Origin: Flavobacteriaceae bacterium
Lineage (GTDB): Bacteria > Bacteroidota > Bacteroidia > Flavobacteriales > Flavobacteriaceae
Reading direction: 5' to 3'
Assembly: GCA_947371275.1 (NCBI GenBank)
Contig: CANBOV010000029.1
Span: forward strand, 1-33,788
Length of the DNA: 33,788 nucleotides
Position numbers and translations under genes: made by a program. Of this stretch, positions 6,512 to 14,097 are shown piece after piece. Positions within the stretch are counted from its first letter, which is position 1. The number at the start of each line of letters is the position of its first letter. The notes under the pieces are model-generated. The model saw only the letters and a program-made list of their open reading frames with translations, made no database searches and was not told the origin of the DNA.

Positions 6512-7915
6512 ATGAAAACTATTTTAAAATCTGTGGTATTACTGTCTCTATTGGTTATTCCTTTTAGCTGTACCGACATGAATGATAATCCCGTACCGAG
6601 TGGATTAGCAGTAAATGATTTTATTTGGAAGGGGTTGAATTTATATTACCTATGGCAACAGGATGTACCCGACTTGGCCGATAATCGATTTGCGAATCAG
6701 AGTGAGTTGAATACTTTTTTGGGTACCTATACCAATCCGGTGGATTTGTTTAATCATTTACGAACGGATGCGGTTACCGATCGCTTTAGTGTTATTTATA
6801 GTGATTACAGTGTTTTGGAGGGCGTACTTTCGGGGACGACGATGAATAATGGGATGGATTACGGGCTTCGTTATAAGGATAATACGAATACGGACGTGAT
6901 TGGATGGGTGCGCTATGTACTACCGAATTCGGATGCGTCAGCCAAGGGGATACATAGAGGCGATTTATTTTATGCTATTGACGGAGTTCCTTTGACGGCT
7001 ACTAATTATAGAACGTTGACGACTCCTAGTAGTTACACGGTAAATCTGGTTGATTACGACAACGAAAACTATACCCCTAATGGGCAATCGATTACCCTAA
7101 CAAAAACCAATATATCTGAAAACCCTATTTTTATAAATACGGTTATTCCACAAGGAACCCACAACATTGGCTATTTGATGTATAACGGATTTTATGCTAG
7201 TTACGATTCCCAATTGAATGCTGCTTTTGGCGCTTTAAAATCGCAAAACGTTACGGATTTGGTTTTGGATTTGCGTTACAATTCGGGCGGTTCCATTAAT
7301 TCGGCCACAAAATTAGCCAGCATGATTACGGGGCAGTTTTCGGGTCAATTGTTTGCCAAGCAGCAGTGGAATGCGAAGGCGCAGGCTTATTATGAATCCA
7401 GTAATCCTAGTTCGCTAGAGAACCGCTTTATAGGAGGTTTGAATAGTTTGCACCTCAACAAGGTTTATATTTTAACAACTAAGGGGACGGCTTCTGCGAG
7501 TGAATTAGTCATCAACTGTTTGAAACCTTATATAAATGTAATTCAAATAGGCGATGTAACGATTGGGAAAAATGTAGGATCCATTACATTGTATGATTCG
7601 CCCACTTTTGTTAGTAAAAACAGCATTAATCCGAACCATAAATATGCCATGCAGCCTATAGTATTGAAAATTGTAAATAAACTTGGTGTTGGGGACTACA
7701 CTACGGGTATTGTACCTACAACTTCCTTGCCGGAGCACCTCTATAGCTTGGGCATCTTAGGACAATCGGACGAACCTTTATTGAGTGAAGCTATTAATCA
7801 AATTGTGGCTAATGGTAAAAAAGCACCCCAACAAGAGGGTCCAATTGTAAGAGATTTTATGGATGCCAAGTCGATTGACCCTTTACGAACTGAGATGTAT
7901 TTGGATCCTCAATAG
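6512..7915 (+). CDS. S41-family peptidase lipoprotein
   Basis: The 467-residue product has a lipoprotein signal peptide ending at C20 (VIPFS-C). Residues about 30-110 form an N-terminal cap region, residues 115-200 include a PDZ-like segment (VLPNSDASAKGIHRGDLFYAIDG), and residues 215-380 are the S41 protease core. The core shows DLRYNSGGS at 253-261 and KGTASASE at 324-331, which holds the likely catalytic serine (S328 by alignment with other S41 enzymes). K353 in TIGKNVGS is a candidate general base. It would cut proteins in the periplasm or at the cell surface. It is transcribed alone, divergent from the sigma operon. Substrate unknown. Confidence 0.85.
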   Translation: MKTILKSVVLLSLLVIPFSCTDMNDNPVPSGLAVNDFIWKGLNLYYLWQQDVPDLADNRFANQSELNTFLGTYTNPVDLFNHLRTDAVTDRFSVIYSDYSVLEGVLSGTTMNNGMDYGLRYKDNTNTDVIGWVRYVLPNSDASAKGIHRGDLFYAIDGVPLTATNYRTLTTPSSYTVNLVDYDNENYTPNGQSITLTKTNISENPIFINTVIPQGTHNIGYLMYNGFYASYDSQLNAAFGALKSQNVTDLVLDLRYNSGGSINSATKLASMITGQFSGQLFAKQQWNAKAQAYYESSNPSSLENRFIGGLNSLHLNKVYILTTKGTASASELVINCLKPYINVIQIGDVTIGKNVGSITLYDSPTFVSKNSINPNHKYAMQPIVLKIVNKLGVGDYTTGIVPTTSLPEHLYSLGILGQSDEPLLSEAINQIVANGKKAPQQEGPIVRDFMDAKSIDPLRTEMYLDPQ

Positions 7916-8035
7916 AAATTTGGTTATCAGAGAAGTTCATTTTATCTAAAATCATAATTAAAAAGCAAAGGGTTGTTTATAGAAACATATCTGTTATCAC
8001 TATTACTAAAGTTACTTTGGTCCCAATAAACTGTA

Positions 8036-8053
8036 TTCCCGCCTGCGCGGGAA
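8036..8053. repeat. REP-like GC-rich palindrome
   Basis: TTCCCGC and GCGGGAA are exact reverse complements around CTGC. It is much richer in G+C than its surroundings, as seen for REP/BIME-type intergenic elements. Whether it recurs in this genome cannot be told from one copy. Confidence 0.45.
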
Positions 8054-8136
8054 AGACAAATCACTCGTGCGAGTTGTTTAAGTTAAATAGCACTTTAATA
8101 CAAATTTTTCAACTGATGGGAGGTTGGACTAAAGTC

Positions 8137-8196
8137 TGAGTACACTTATAGTAGGCTTTAAGTAAACTCTATATAAACTCTGAGTAAACTCTATAG
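8137..8196. repeat. Cluster of short AGTAAACTCTATA direct repeats
   Basis: AGTAAACTCTATA occurs at 8161-8173 and 8183-8195 (22-base period, two helical turns). A half copy TAAACTCTG lies between them, and a diverged one, GAGTACACTTATAG, starts near 8139. The helical phasing would suit a protein binding on one face of the DNA, but no nearby promoter clearly uses it. It may simply be slipped duplication. Confidence 0.4.
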
Positions 8197-8265
8197 AATT
8201 TGAAAATCAAAAAAATATAAAGGATTTAAAAAAGTAAAAAACGGTTTTTTTGGAAATTACATTTG

Positions 8266-8321
8266 TTTTAATATACTAAAAAAGGCGCACTAGTTAGTGC
8301 GCCTTTTTTAGTATATTAAAA
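8266..8321. terminator. Very long bidirectional terminator, 27-bp perfect arms
   Basis: Arms at 8266-8292 and 8295-8321 are perfect reverse complements around GT. The inner part is GGCGCACTA/TAGTGCGCC flanked by A6/T6 runs, so it works as a terminator on both strands. The right arm includes the stop codon of the btuB-like gene (8316-8318). It closes that gene and can also end any read-through from the S41 peptidase gene. Confidence 0.85.
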
Positions 8322-10268
8322 CAGGATATTGAATCCTAGTTTGAAATTTCTACCACGGGTGGCGTAGCCTATATTTTCACTAAAATTTGTGTTAAAGATA
8401 TTGGTAACGGCACCGAAAATTGTCATTCTGTTTTTAATTAGCTCATATTTTGCTGTGGTATTAAGCAATTGATAGGAGGCTAATTTCACTTGCTGGGTTA
8501 CATAGGTATTCCCGTCAAAAAAGGCATCAATACGCGCATCGAAATATTGGTAGCTTAGGTCTACGAAAGTACGCGGTGTTGCTTGATAATTTAGGGTAGC
8601 ATTGGCTTTGTGTTTTGGAATTAGGCGGTCTAGGGCTTTATCTACTTGGGTGAAGGTATAGTTTCCTTTTAATTGAATTTTTGAATTTATGGTAACTGCT
8701 ACTTCGGATTCTATTCCTTTGGCTTTGTTTTTCCCGTTTAGATTTATATAATAGGATTGAAAAGTAGTGCTATCGTAGAAGAACCCAAAAGAATTGGTTT
8801 CATCACGGTAAAAGCCCACGGCATTTACTTTTAGTTTATTTTTTAGTAATTCAGTCTCGAATCCGGCTTCAACGGTGCTACTTTCTTCGGGCGTTAAGTT
8901 GGTGTTGCCGTATTCAGAATACAATTGGTATAAACTCGGCGTGATATAGGCTGTACTATAGGATGCTAGTACTTTTAGCGGGAAGTTGGTTTTGAAATTA
9001 TAGGAAGGATTGATGTTGTATACCCAATGGTTTCCGTATTCGCTATGAATGTTTAGCCTCCCGCCGGCATTGATGTTTAGTCCGAATTTAGAATTATAGA
9101 CTACTGTTGCATAGGGGTCGACCATATTGAATTTGGTTTTCTCCCTTTCTAGCGCACTGTAGGGTGAATTTGTTGCCATGTCGTGGAATTGGAATTCGGT
9201 TCCGATCACTACAAAGAATTGTTTGCTGAATGCGTATTTATTAAATGCATCCACGATTATGCTGCGGGAATTGAAAACGGAATAGTCGGTGGTGGTGGTA
9301 TACGTATTGTATTCGTTGTAGTCTCTAGTTACTTTGACAAAACTGCTATTGATGTTTAATTCCCCGTGGTTATAGCTGAATTTGGGTGAGCAGCCCACTC
9401 GGAATTGTTTGGAGGAAGTGGTGTTGATGGGTGTATCGTCGTTCCCGGTGTTATCATAAGCGAAATCAAAATTGTTTTTGATGTGGTCGTAGGTTCCGAA
9501 GAAATCAAGCGTTATTTGATTAGAAACTTTATATCCCAGTTTGCCGATCAGGTTTTGCCTTGAAAAGCTATCGGGTTCATAGGTTTGTGAGGCCGTTGGA
9601 GCGGCAATTTGGGACATCCCTTTGGTTTCGGTACTGTTTAGTCCGGCAAAGTAACTTACTTTATCCAAGCTCCCATTGACCGATATCCCTTGGTTGAAAT
9701 CTTGTCCGTTGTATTTGTGGTTATCGGAGGTATTGTTGGACCCGATGGACATATAGGCATTGCTTTGCAGGGCTTTTTTAGAACCTTTTTTGAGTGTAAT
9801 ACTGATGATGCCTGTGGCAGCGCCCGTGCCGTAGAGTGTACTGGCGGCTCCTTTCATTACTTCAATTTTTTCGATTTGCTCGACTGGGAGTAAGCGCAAG
9901 TCGTATTCCAGGCTGATTCCGGAAGCATCAGTTACGGGGATGCCGTCAATTAAGATTAGGACTTGTCTGTTTTTACCACCGCGAAGGTAGTAACCTAGGT
10001 TCTTGCCGTTGGCTGATTGGTTGCCGTTTATTTCTACTCCTGCAATTTGCGATAAGACGGTGGCTAGGTTTTGGCCTGATTTCTTTTCTAGATCTTTGGC
10101 GGTGATTTGGGAAATTACTTTTCCGGATTTTTCTTGGCGTAGGGCGAATTTGGTATCGGACACTACTACTTCGTCTAAAGTGTTTACTTTGACGGAATCT
10201 TTTACTTGCGCATAGGCACAAGTTGATAGCAAGGCTAGGAACGCCACTGCAGTAATTGTTTTTTTCAT
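8316..10268 (-). CDS. btuB: TonB-dependent outer membrane receptor, BtuB-like (cobalamin)
   Basis: This 650-residue outer membrane receptor starts with a signal peptide cut near residue 20 (CAYA-Q), followed by a TonB-box-like LDEVVVSD at about 31-38. The plug domain covers about 45-160 (YYLRGGKNRQVLILIDGIPVTD, IEVMKGAASTLYGTGAATGIISI). The rest is a 22-strand type barrel ending in aromatic F (FKLGFNILF). TonB receptors import large scarce ligands. The cobalamin riboswitch directly upstream on the same strand and the divergent BtuFCD-like genes identify the ligand as cobalamin or a precursor such as cobinamide. Length is close to E. coli BtuB (614). High B12 would be expected to shut its expression. 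Confidence 0.88.
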   Translation of the reverse strand: MKKTITAVAFLALLSTCAYAQVKDSVKVNTLDEVVVSDTKFALRQEKSGKVISQITAKDLEKKSGQNLATVLSQIAGVEINGNQSANGKNLGYYLRGGKNRQVLILIDGIPVTDASGISLEYDLRLLPVEQIEKIEVMKGAASTLYGTGAATGIISITLKKGSKKALQSNAYMSIGSNNTSDNHKYNGQDFNQGISVNGSLDKVSYFAGLNSTETKGMSQIAAPTASQTYEPDSFSRQNLIGKLGYKVSNQITLDFFGTYDHIKNNFDFAYDNTGNDDTPINTTSSKQFRVGCSPKFSYNHGELNINSSFVKVTRDYNEYNTYTTTTDYSVFNSRSIIVDAFNKYAFSKQFFVVIGTEFQFHDMATNSPYSALEREKTKFNMVDPYATVVYNSKFGLNINAGGRLNIHSEYGNHWVYNINPSYNFKTNFPLKVLASYSTAYITPSLYQLYSEYGNTNLTPEESSTVEAGFETELLKNKLKVNAVGFYRDETNSFGFFYDSTTFQSYYINLNGKNKAKGIESEVAVTINSKIQLKGNYTFTQVDKALDRLIPKHKANATLNYQATPRTFVDLSYQYFDARIDAFFDGNTYVTQQVKLASYQLLNTTAKYELIKNRMTIFGAVTNIFNTNFSENIGYATRGRNFKLGFNILF

Positions 10269-10364
10269 TTTTTAATTCAACACTAATTTTGATAATCTAG
10301 GGAGAAAAGTATAGAATTTACCCATACCCAAACCTTTTGTCCCGAAAGTTTGTTACTCGATGAA

Positions 10365-10540
10365 AAAAGGCAGGTCTCCTGGCTTGCGTCTTGTTGTTGA
10401 CCTTCCCATCCCTACGCGCCGGGACAGTGGTATTGTAGATAACAACAAGCTTGGTAGCTTACAGTTGCGGGAACAGCTTTGGATTTTAACCAAATTCCCT
10501 TTTAATGCGATGCGGAAAAACAGCAATCGCAACCCTAATT
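10365..10540 (-). promoter_or_regulatory. Cobalamin (B12) riboswitch upstream of btuB-like gene
   Basis: Read on the minus strand, this leader shows the conserved B12 riboswitch parts: AAAAGGGAAT (around 10494-10504), then GGTTAAAATCC, the segment CCCGCAACTGTAAGC, and the 3' B12 box AAGCCAGGAGACCTGCC (about 10369-10385). These occur in the right order and spacing. The riboswitch binds adenosyl- or methylcobalamin in the nascent RNA and reduces expression of the gene behind it. The btuB start is about 95 bases further on. I cannot see a clear rho-independent terminator just after the B12 box, so control of translation is more likely than attenuation, but this is inference. Confidence 0.92.
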
Positions 10541-10546
10541 CGAGTG

Positions 10547-10578
10547 CAAATGTAAAGGATATATTAAAAACAAAACAA
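10547..10578 (-). promoter_or_regulatory. Promoter of the btuB riboswitch transcript
   Basis: On the minus strand TTG (10578-10576), a 21-base spacer and TACATTTG (10554-10547) match the Bacteroidetes -33/-7 consensus exactly. RNA would begin a few bases past 10547, just before the riboswitch core, so the leader is fully included. Confidence 0.6.
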
Positions 10579-10586
10579 TACTTTTG
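10579..10586 (+). promoter_or_regulatory. -7 element of the divergent btuFCD-like operon
   Basis: TACTTTTG fits TAnnTTTG exactly, 14 bases before the ATG at 10601. It directly adjoins the -33 element of the opposing promoter (10576-10578), so RNA polymerases on the two promoters should interfere with each other. No clear plus-strand -33 TTG is seen. Confidence 0.45.
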
Positions 10587-10600
10587 CAAAAAATTAATTG

Positions 10601-11737
10601 ATGAAACCCTTAAATAATTGCTTTCGTTTACTCCTAGTTCTATTTCTATTGCAGGGATGTAAACGGCAGACTGCTGCGGAGGCAGCTATTCTTGTCAAAA
10701 ACGAAGTGCGTTATGCAAAGGGATTTTCGATACAGCACTATTTTGGTTACAGTATACTTCGGGTGCAAAATCCTTGGCCAAAGGCTACTAAGACTTACAC
10801 TTATATCCTTGCAGAAAAAAACGGAAAAGTACCTGATAGTTTGCAGCACTTCCCGTGTATAGCGGTACCTATTAAAACGATTGTCGTTACCTCTACTACG
10901 CATATACCTAGTTTGGAAATGTTGGATGAAGCGCAAACCTTGGTGGGTTTCCCTCATACGGACTATATTTCATCTGAAAAAACAAGAGGGTTGATTGAGG
11001 CTGGTAAGGTCAAAGAATTGGGCAATAACCATGATTTGAACACTGAAGTATTGCTTGATTTACATCCCGATGTCATTGTAGGGTATGGGATAGACAATCA
11101 CAATCCGACTTTGGACAACCTCGAAAAAAGTGGGTTGGCCGTCGTATTGAATGGTGATTGGAATGAGGAAACTCCGCTAGGTAAAGCCGAATGGATTAAG
11201 TTTTTTGGGGCCTTTTATGGCAAACAAAAGGAAGCCGATTTGTTATTTACCACTATTGAAAAGGATTATTTGCATACCCTTAAAATCGCTAAAAAAGCTA
11301 CTAGTACGCCTACCATTTTGGCAGGAGATATGTATGAAGACCATTGGTATCTACCTAAAGGCAGCAGTTGGGGTAGTATTTTATTGAAAGAAGCGCAGGG
11401 GGATTATTTATGGGAAGAAACTAGAGGGACTGGTAGCCTTTCCCTATCGTTTGAGACGGTATTTGAGAAAGCGAGAGACGCTGATTTTTGGATTACTTCG
11501 GGTCAATTCACTTCCTTTAAAGAAATGATTGATTCTAATCCGCATTATGCACAATTTAAGGCCTTTAAAACGAAGAATGTCTATTCGTTTAGTGGGAAGA
11601 AAGGAAAAACGGGGGGTGTGCTTTATTATGAATTGGCACCTAACCGACCCGACTTAGTTTTGAAAGATATAGTAAAGTTGTTACATCCCGAACTATTACC
11701 GGGTTATGAGCCTTACTTTTTTGCTCCTTTGAAATAA
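10601..11737 (+). CDS. btuF: Periplasmic binding lipoprotein of cobalamin-type ABC importer (BtuF-like)
   Basis: The 378-residue product is a lipoprotein (signal peptide MKPLNNCFRLLLVLFLLQG, then C20). It has the two-lobed helical-backbone fold of periplasmic B12 and siderophore binding proteins: PIKTIVVTSTTHIPSLEMLD at the first lobe, LLDLHPDVIVGYG ending strand four, and PRPDLVLKDIVKLLHPELLPGYE-like sequence at the C-terminus, a pattern I associate with Bacteroidetes homologues. It hands ligand from the TonB receptor to the permease. A TTG three bases upstream (10598) also opens the frame, but ATG 10601 is chosen. The permease gene begins 82 bases downstream. Iron-siderophore or heme binding remains possible; the riboswitch next door favours cobalamin. 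Confidence 0.82.
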   Translation: MKPLNNCFRLLLVLFLLQGCKRQTAAEAAILVKNEVRYAKGFSIQHYFGYSILRVQNPWPKATKTYTYILAEKNGKVPDSLQHFPCIAVPIKTIVVTSTTHIPSLEMLDEAQTLVGFPHTDYISSEKTRGLIEAGKVKELGNNHDLNTEVLLDLHPDVIVGYGIDNHNPTLDNLEKSGLAVVLNGDWNEETPLGKAEWIKFFGAFYGKQKEADLLFTTIEKDYLHTLKIAKKATSTPTILAGDMYEDHWYLPKGSSWGSILLKEAQGDYLWEETRGTGSLSLSFETVFEKARDADFWITSGQFTSFKEMIDSNPHYAQFKAFKTKNVYSFSGKKGKTGGVLYYELAPNRPDLVLKDIVKLLHPELLPGYEPYFFAPLK

Positions 11738-11819
11738 GCCCAATTACTCGAATATTTTTATAGCTTTGCCTTCCTTCTGGTTGGATATTTCCAACAGAAT
11801 TAAAGAAACTTTGTTATTG

Positions 11820-12845
11820 ATGCCTAAAAACCGAAATACTATATTCTTTAGCCTATTGACTTTAGCATTGCTACTGGCGTTGCTGTTGAATATATCATTT
11901 GGTCAAGTGGCGATTCCGTTGAAAGAAGTATTCAAGAGTTTGCTAGGCGGTTCTACCGACAAAGCTACTTGGGATTATATAATCCTTAACTTTAGGCTTC
12001 CTAAGGCCATTACTGCGGTTTTAATCGGCATAGGTCTTTCTATCAGTGGCTTATTGATGCAAACCTTATTTCGCAATCCGTTGGCAGGACCTTATGTATT
12101 GGGGTTGAGTTCGGGATCGAGTTTGGGAGTTGCTTTTATTATTTTGGGAGCGGGTATAGTTCCTGCTGTTTTATCACAGTTCTTGATATCTTCTTATGGC
12201 ATTATCTTGGCCTCTTGTTTGGGTAGCTTATTGGTCTTGTTGCTGATATTAGTTGTATCACAGCGACTTCGTGACACCATGACCATCTTGATTGTAGGAT
12301 TGATGTTTAGCAGCTTCACCAGTGCCTTGGTTACGGTATTCACCTATTTTAGTACTGCCGAGCAGTTGCAGAAGTACACATTTTGGTCGATGGGGAGTAT
12401 TGGAAATTTGCCTTGGAACCACATTGGAATCTTGGCGGTTTGTACCTTAGTAGGACTTGGTATAAGCATGCTGACTTTGAAGCCATTGGATGCTCTATTA
12501 TTGGGGGAGCACTATGCTAAGAGTATGGGATTGAATTTAAAAAAGACCCGTTACCTGATCATTTTTGCCACTAGTATCTTGGCGGGGAGTATCACGGCAT
12601 TTGCGGGTCCGATTGCCTTCATAGGATTGGCGGTACCCCATTTGGCTAAGTTATTATTTCAAACTAGTAATCATAAGATATTATTTTTTGCTACGGTACT
12701 GCTTGGGGCTATTATCATGTTGATTTGTGATTTGGTTTCCCAGATGCCCGGGATGGATTTTACGTTACCGATTAATGCGATTACCTCTATAGTTGGAGCT
12801 CCGGTCGTGATTTGGTTAATCGTACAAAAGAAAAGTATACGCTAA
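11820..12845 (+). CDS. btuC: FecCD/BtuC-type ABC transporter permease
   Basis: From the ATG at 11820 this permease has 341 residues, the normal length for the family. The frame is open from a TTG at 11766, but the extra 18 residues are not hydrophobic and not family-like. It shows about ten membrane helices and the conserved segments FRLPKAITAVLIGIGLSISGLLMQTLFRNPLAGPYVLG, AKSMGLNLKKTRYLI and AFAGPIAFIGLAVPHLAKLL. These features define the BtuC/FecCD inner membrane importer subunit. Its stop overlaps the ATPase start by one base (TAATG), so the two subunits are made together. Confidence 0.88.
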   Translation: MPKNRNTIFFSLLTLALLLALLLNISFGQVAIPLKEVFKSLLGGSTDKATWDYIILNFRLPKAITAVLIGIGLSISGLLMQTLFRNPLAGPYVLGLSSGSSLGVAFIILGAGIVPAVLSQFLISSYGIILASCLGSLLVLLLILVVSQRLRDTMTILIVGLMFSSFTSALVTVFTYFSTAEQLQKYTFWSMGSIGNLPWNHIGILAVCTLVGLGISMLTLKPLDALLLGEHYAKSMGLNLKKTRYLIIFATSILAGSITAFAGPIAFIGLAVPHLAKLLFQTSNHKILFFATVLLGAIIMLICDLVSQMPGMDFTLPINAITSIVGAPVVIWLIVQKKSIR

Positions 12846-13630
12846 TGGATATGCAGCACCCTATATTAGCCGCTACCGATTTGACTATTGGTTACACTAC
12901 TAAACGTGGTGTACATACCCTTGCTTCAAACCTCAACTTATCATTGGCATCTGGACGGCTTATTTCCTTGGTGGGTGCTAATGGAATTGGAAAATCTACT
13001 TTATTGCGCACACTTACGGGAATACAAAAACCATTGGAAGGCACGGTACATCTAGGGAACAAAAACGTTTCACAGTATGAAGCGCTAGAATTGGCTCAAA
13101 ATTTAAGTTTGGTATTAACCGAAAAGTTGCCTCCTAGTAACCTGACCGTATTTGAATTGATAGCCTTGGGGCGTCAACCCTATACCAATTGGCTTGGAAG
13201 ATTATCAGAGGAAGATCATACTAAGATCAATCAGGCTATAGCTTTGACACAGATAAGTCATTTGATTGACCTAAAGCATTATGAGATCAGTGATGGGCAA
13301 TTACAGATTGTGTTAATTGCTCGGGCATTGGCACAAGACACTCCTCTGATCATCTTGGATGAGCCGACGACCCACTTGGATTTGCATCATAAGGTATCGG
13401 TCTTTAAACTATTGAAAAAGCTGTCCAAAGAGACTGGAAAGTGCATTTTATTTTCTACTCATGACATCGAATTAGCCATACAATTGAGTGATGAAATGAT
13501 TGTGATGACGGAGGAACAGGTCATGCAAGACCAGCCCTGCAATTTGATTAGTCATGGCGTATTTGACACCCTTTTTAAAGATGCTTCCATCACCTTTGAT
13601 CCGACTAAGGGGACCTTTATAATTAAATGA
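12845..13630 (+). CDS. btuD: ABC transporter ATPase, BtuD-like
   Basis: The 261-residue ATPase powers the importer. Walker A is GANGIGKST. The signature motif reads ISDGQ rather than LSGGQ, a variant with D at the second glycine position common in this subgroup. Walker B is PLIILDEPTTHLDLHHK, and the switch histidine is in FSTHDIEL. The ATG at 12845 shares a base with the permease stop. An in-frame GTG 33 bases upstream lies inside the permease and is rejected. The operon ends at 13630, only two bases before the stop of trmL on the other strand, with no terminator between them. Confidence 0.88.
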   Translation: MDMQHPILAATDLTIGYTTKRGVHTLASNLNLSLASGRLISLVGANGIGKSTLLRTLTGIQKPLEGTVHLGNKNVSQYEALELAQNLSLVLTEKLPPSNLTVFELIALGRQPYTNWLGRLSEEDHTKINQAIALTQISHLIDLKHYEISDGQLQIVLIARALAQDTPLIILDEPTTHLDLHHKVSVFKLLKKLSKETGKCILFSTHDIELAIQLSDEMIVMTEEQVMQDQPCNLISHGVFDTLFKDASITFDPTKGTFIIK

Positions 13631-13632
13631 AA

Positions 13633-14085
13633 CTACTTCAAGTTGATTTGTCTGTTGGCCTCTCCTACAACAAAGGCCACTGAATTGGCTATATTATAAC
13701 TGCGAATTAGCGGCGACATGGGGATGGTTAAGTGATTTTCGAATTGGGCCAAAACTTCTGAGCTTAGTCCGACACTTTCTTTTCCGAACACTAACCAATC
13801 GTTGTCTTGGAATTTGGCTTCATAAATGGATTTAGTGGCGTGGGAACTCATTAAGAACACACGAGATTTATCGGGGAGTTGGTTGATCCATTGGGTTACA
13901 GTAGCGTATTGATGCCAATCGAGGTGTACCCAATAATCTAGTCCGGAGCGTTTCAGATTTTTATCGGTGATTTCGAATCCGAAGGGATGCACTAGGTGCA
14001 GGCGGCATTGAGTACCTACACAAAGGCGGCCAATGTTACCGGTATTGTTGGGAATTTCGGGTTCTACTAAAACGATGTTGAGCAT
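13633..14085 (-). CDS. trmL: tRNA (cytidine/uridine-34-2'-O)-methyltransferase TrmL
   Basis: A SPOUT-class methyltransferase of 150 residues that methylates the 2'-O of the wobble base in tRNA-Leu, tuning codon reading. Family motifs are clear: PEIPNNTGNIGRLC at 9-22, VFGKESVGLSSEVL (motif 2) and IPMSPLIRSYNIANSVAFVVGEA (motif 3, which forms the trefoil knot and binds SAM). Length equals that of E. coli TrmL within a few residues. It is the third of a minus-strand group with rluE (12 bases upstream), giving a small RNA-modification cassette. It converges with btuD with a two-base gap. Confidence 0.92.
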   Translation of the reverse strand: MLNIVLVEPEIPNNTGNIGRLCVGTQCRLHLVHPFGFEITDKNLKRSGLDYWVHLDWHQYATVTQWINQLPDKSRVFLMSSHATKSIYEAKFQDNDWLVFGKESVGLSSEVLAQFENHLTIPMSPLIRSYNIANSVAFVVGEANRQINLK

Positions 14086-14097
14086 GAGATTTCGGAT

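Larger units (their letters stand above)
7916..8265. other. Gene-free stretch with hairpins and short direct repeats
   Basis: No coding frame is supported here. It contains a 7-bp perfect GC-rich hairpin at 8036-8053 (TTCCCGC CTGC GCGGGAA), a small palindrome ACTCGTGCGAGT near 8064-8075, and a cluster of related repeats at 8137-8196. The GC-rich hairpin resembles the short palindromic elements scattered between genes in many bacteria. It ends at the large terminator at 8266. Confidence 0.6.

Noticed and set aside
10353..10617. Small open frames on both strands over the riboswitch
   Set aside because: They read through conserved riboswitch segments and have no protein-like pattern.
11766..11819. 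TTG start of btuC at 11766
   Set aside because: The 18 extra residues are not hydrophobic or family-like, and ATG 11820 gives the usual length.
12812..12844. GTG start of btuD inside btuC
   Set aside because: The TAATG overlap at 12845 is the normal junction, and the added residues carry no family sequence.
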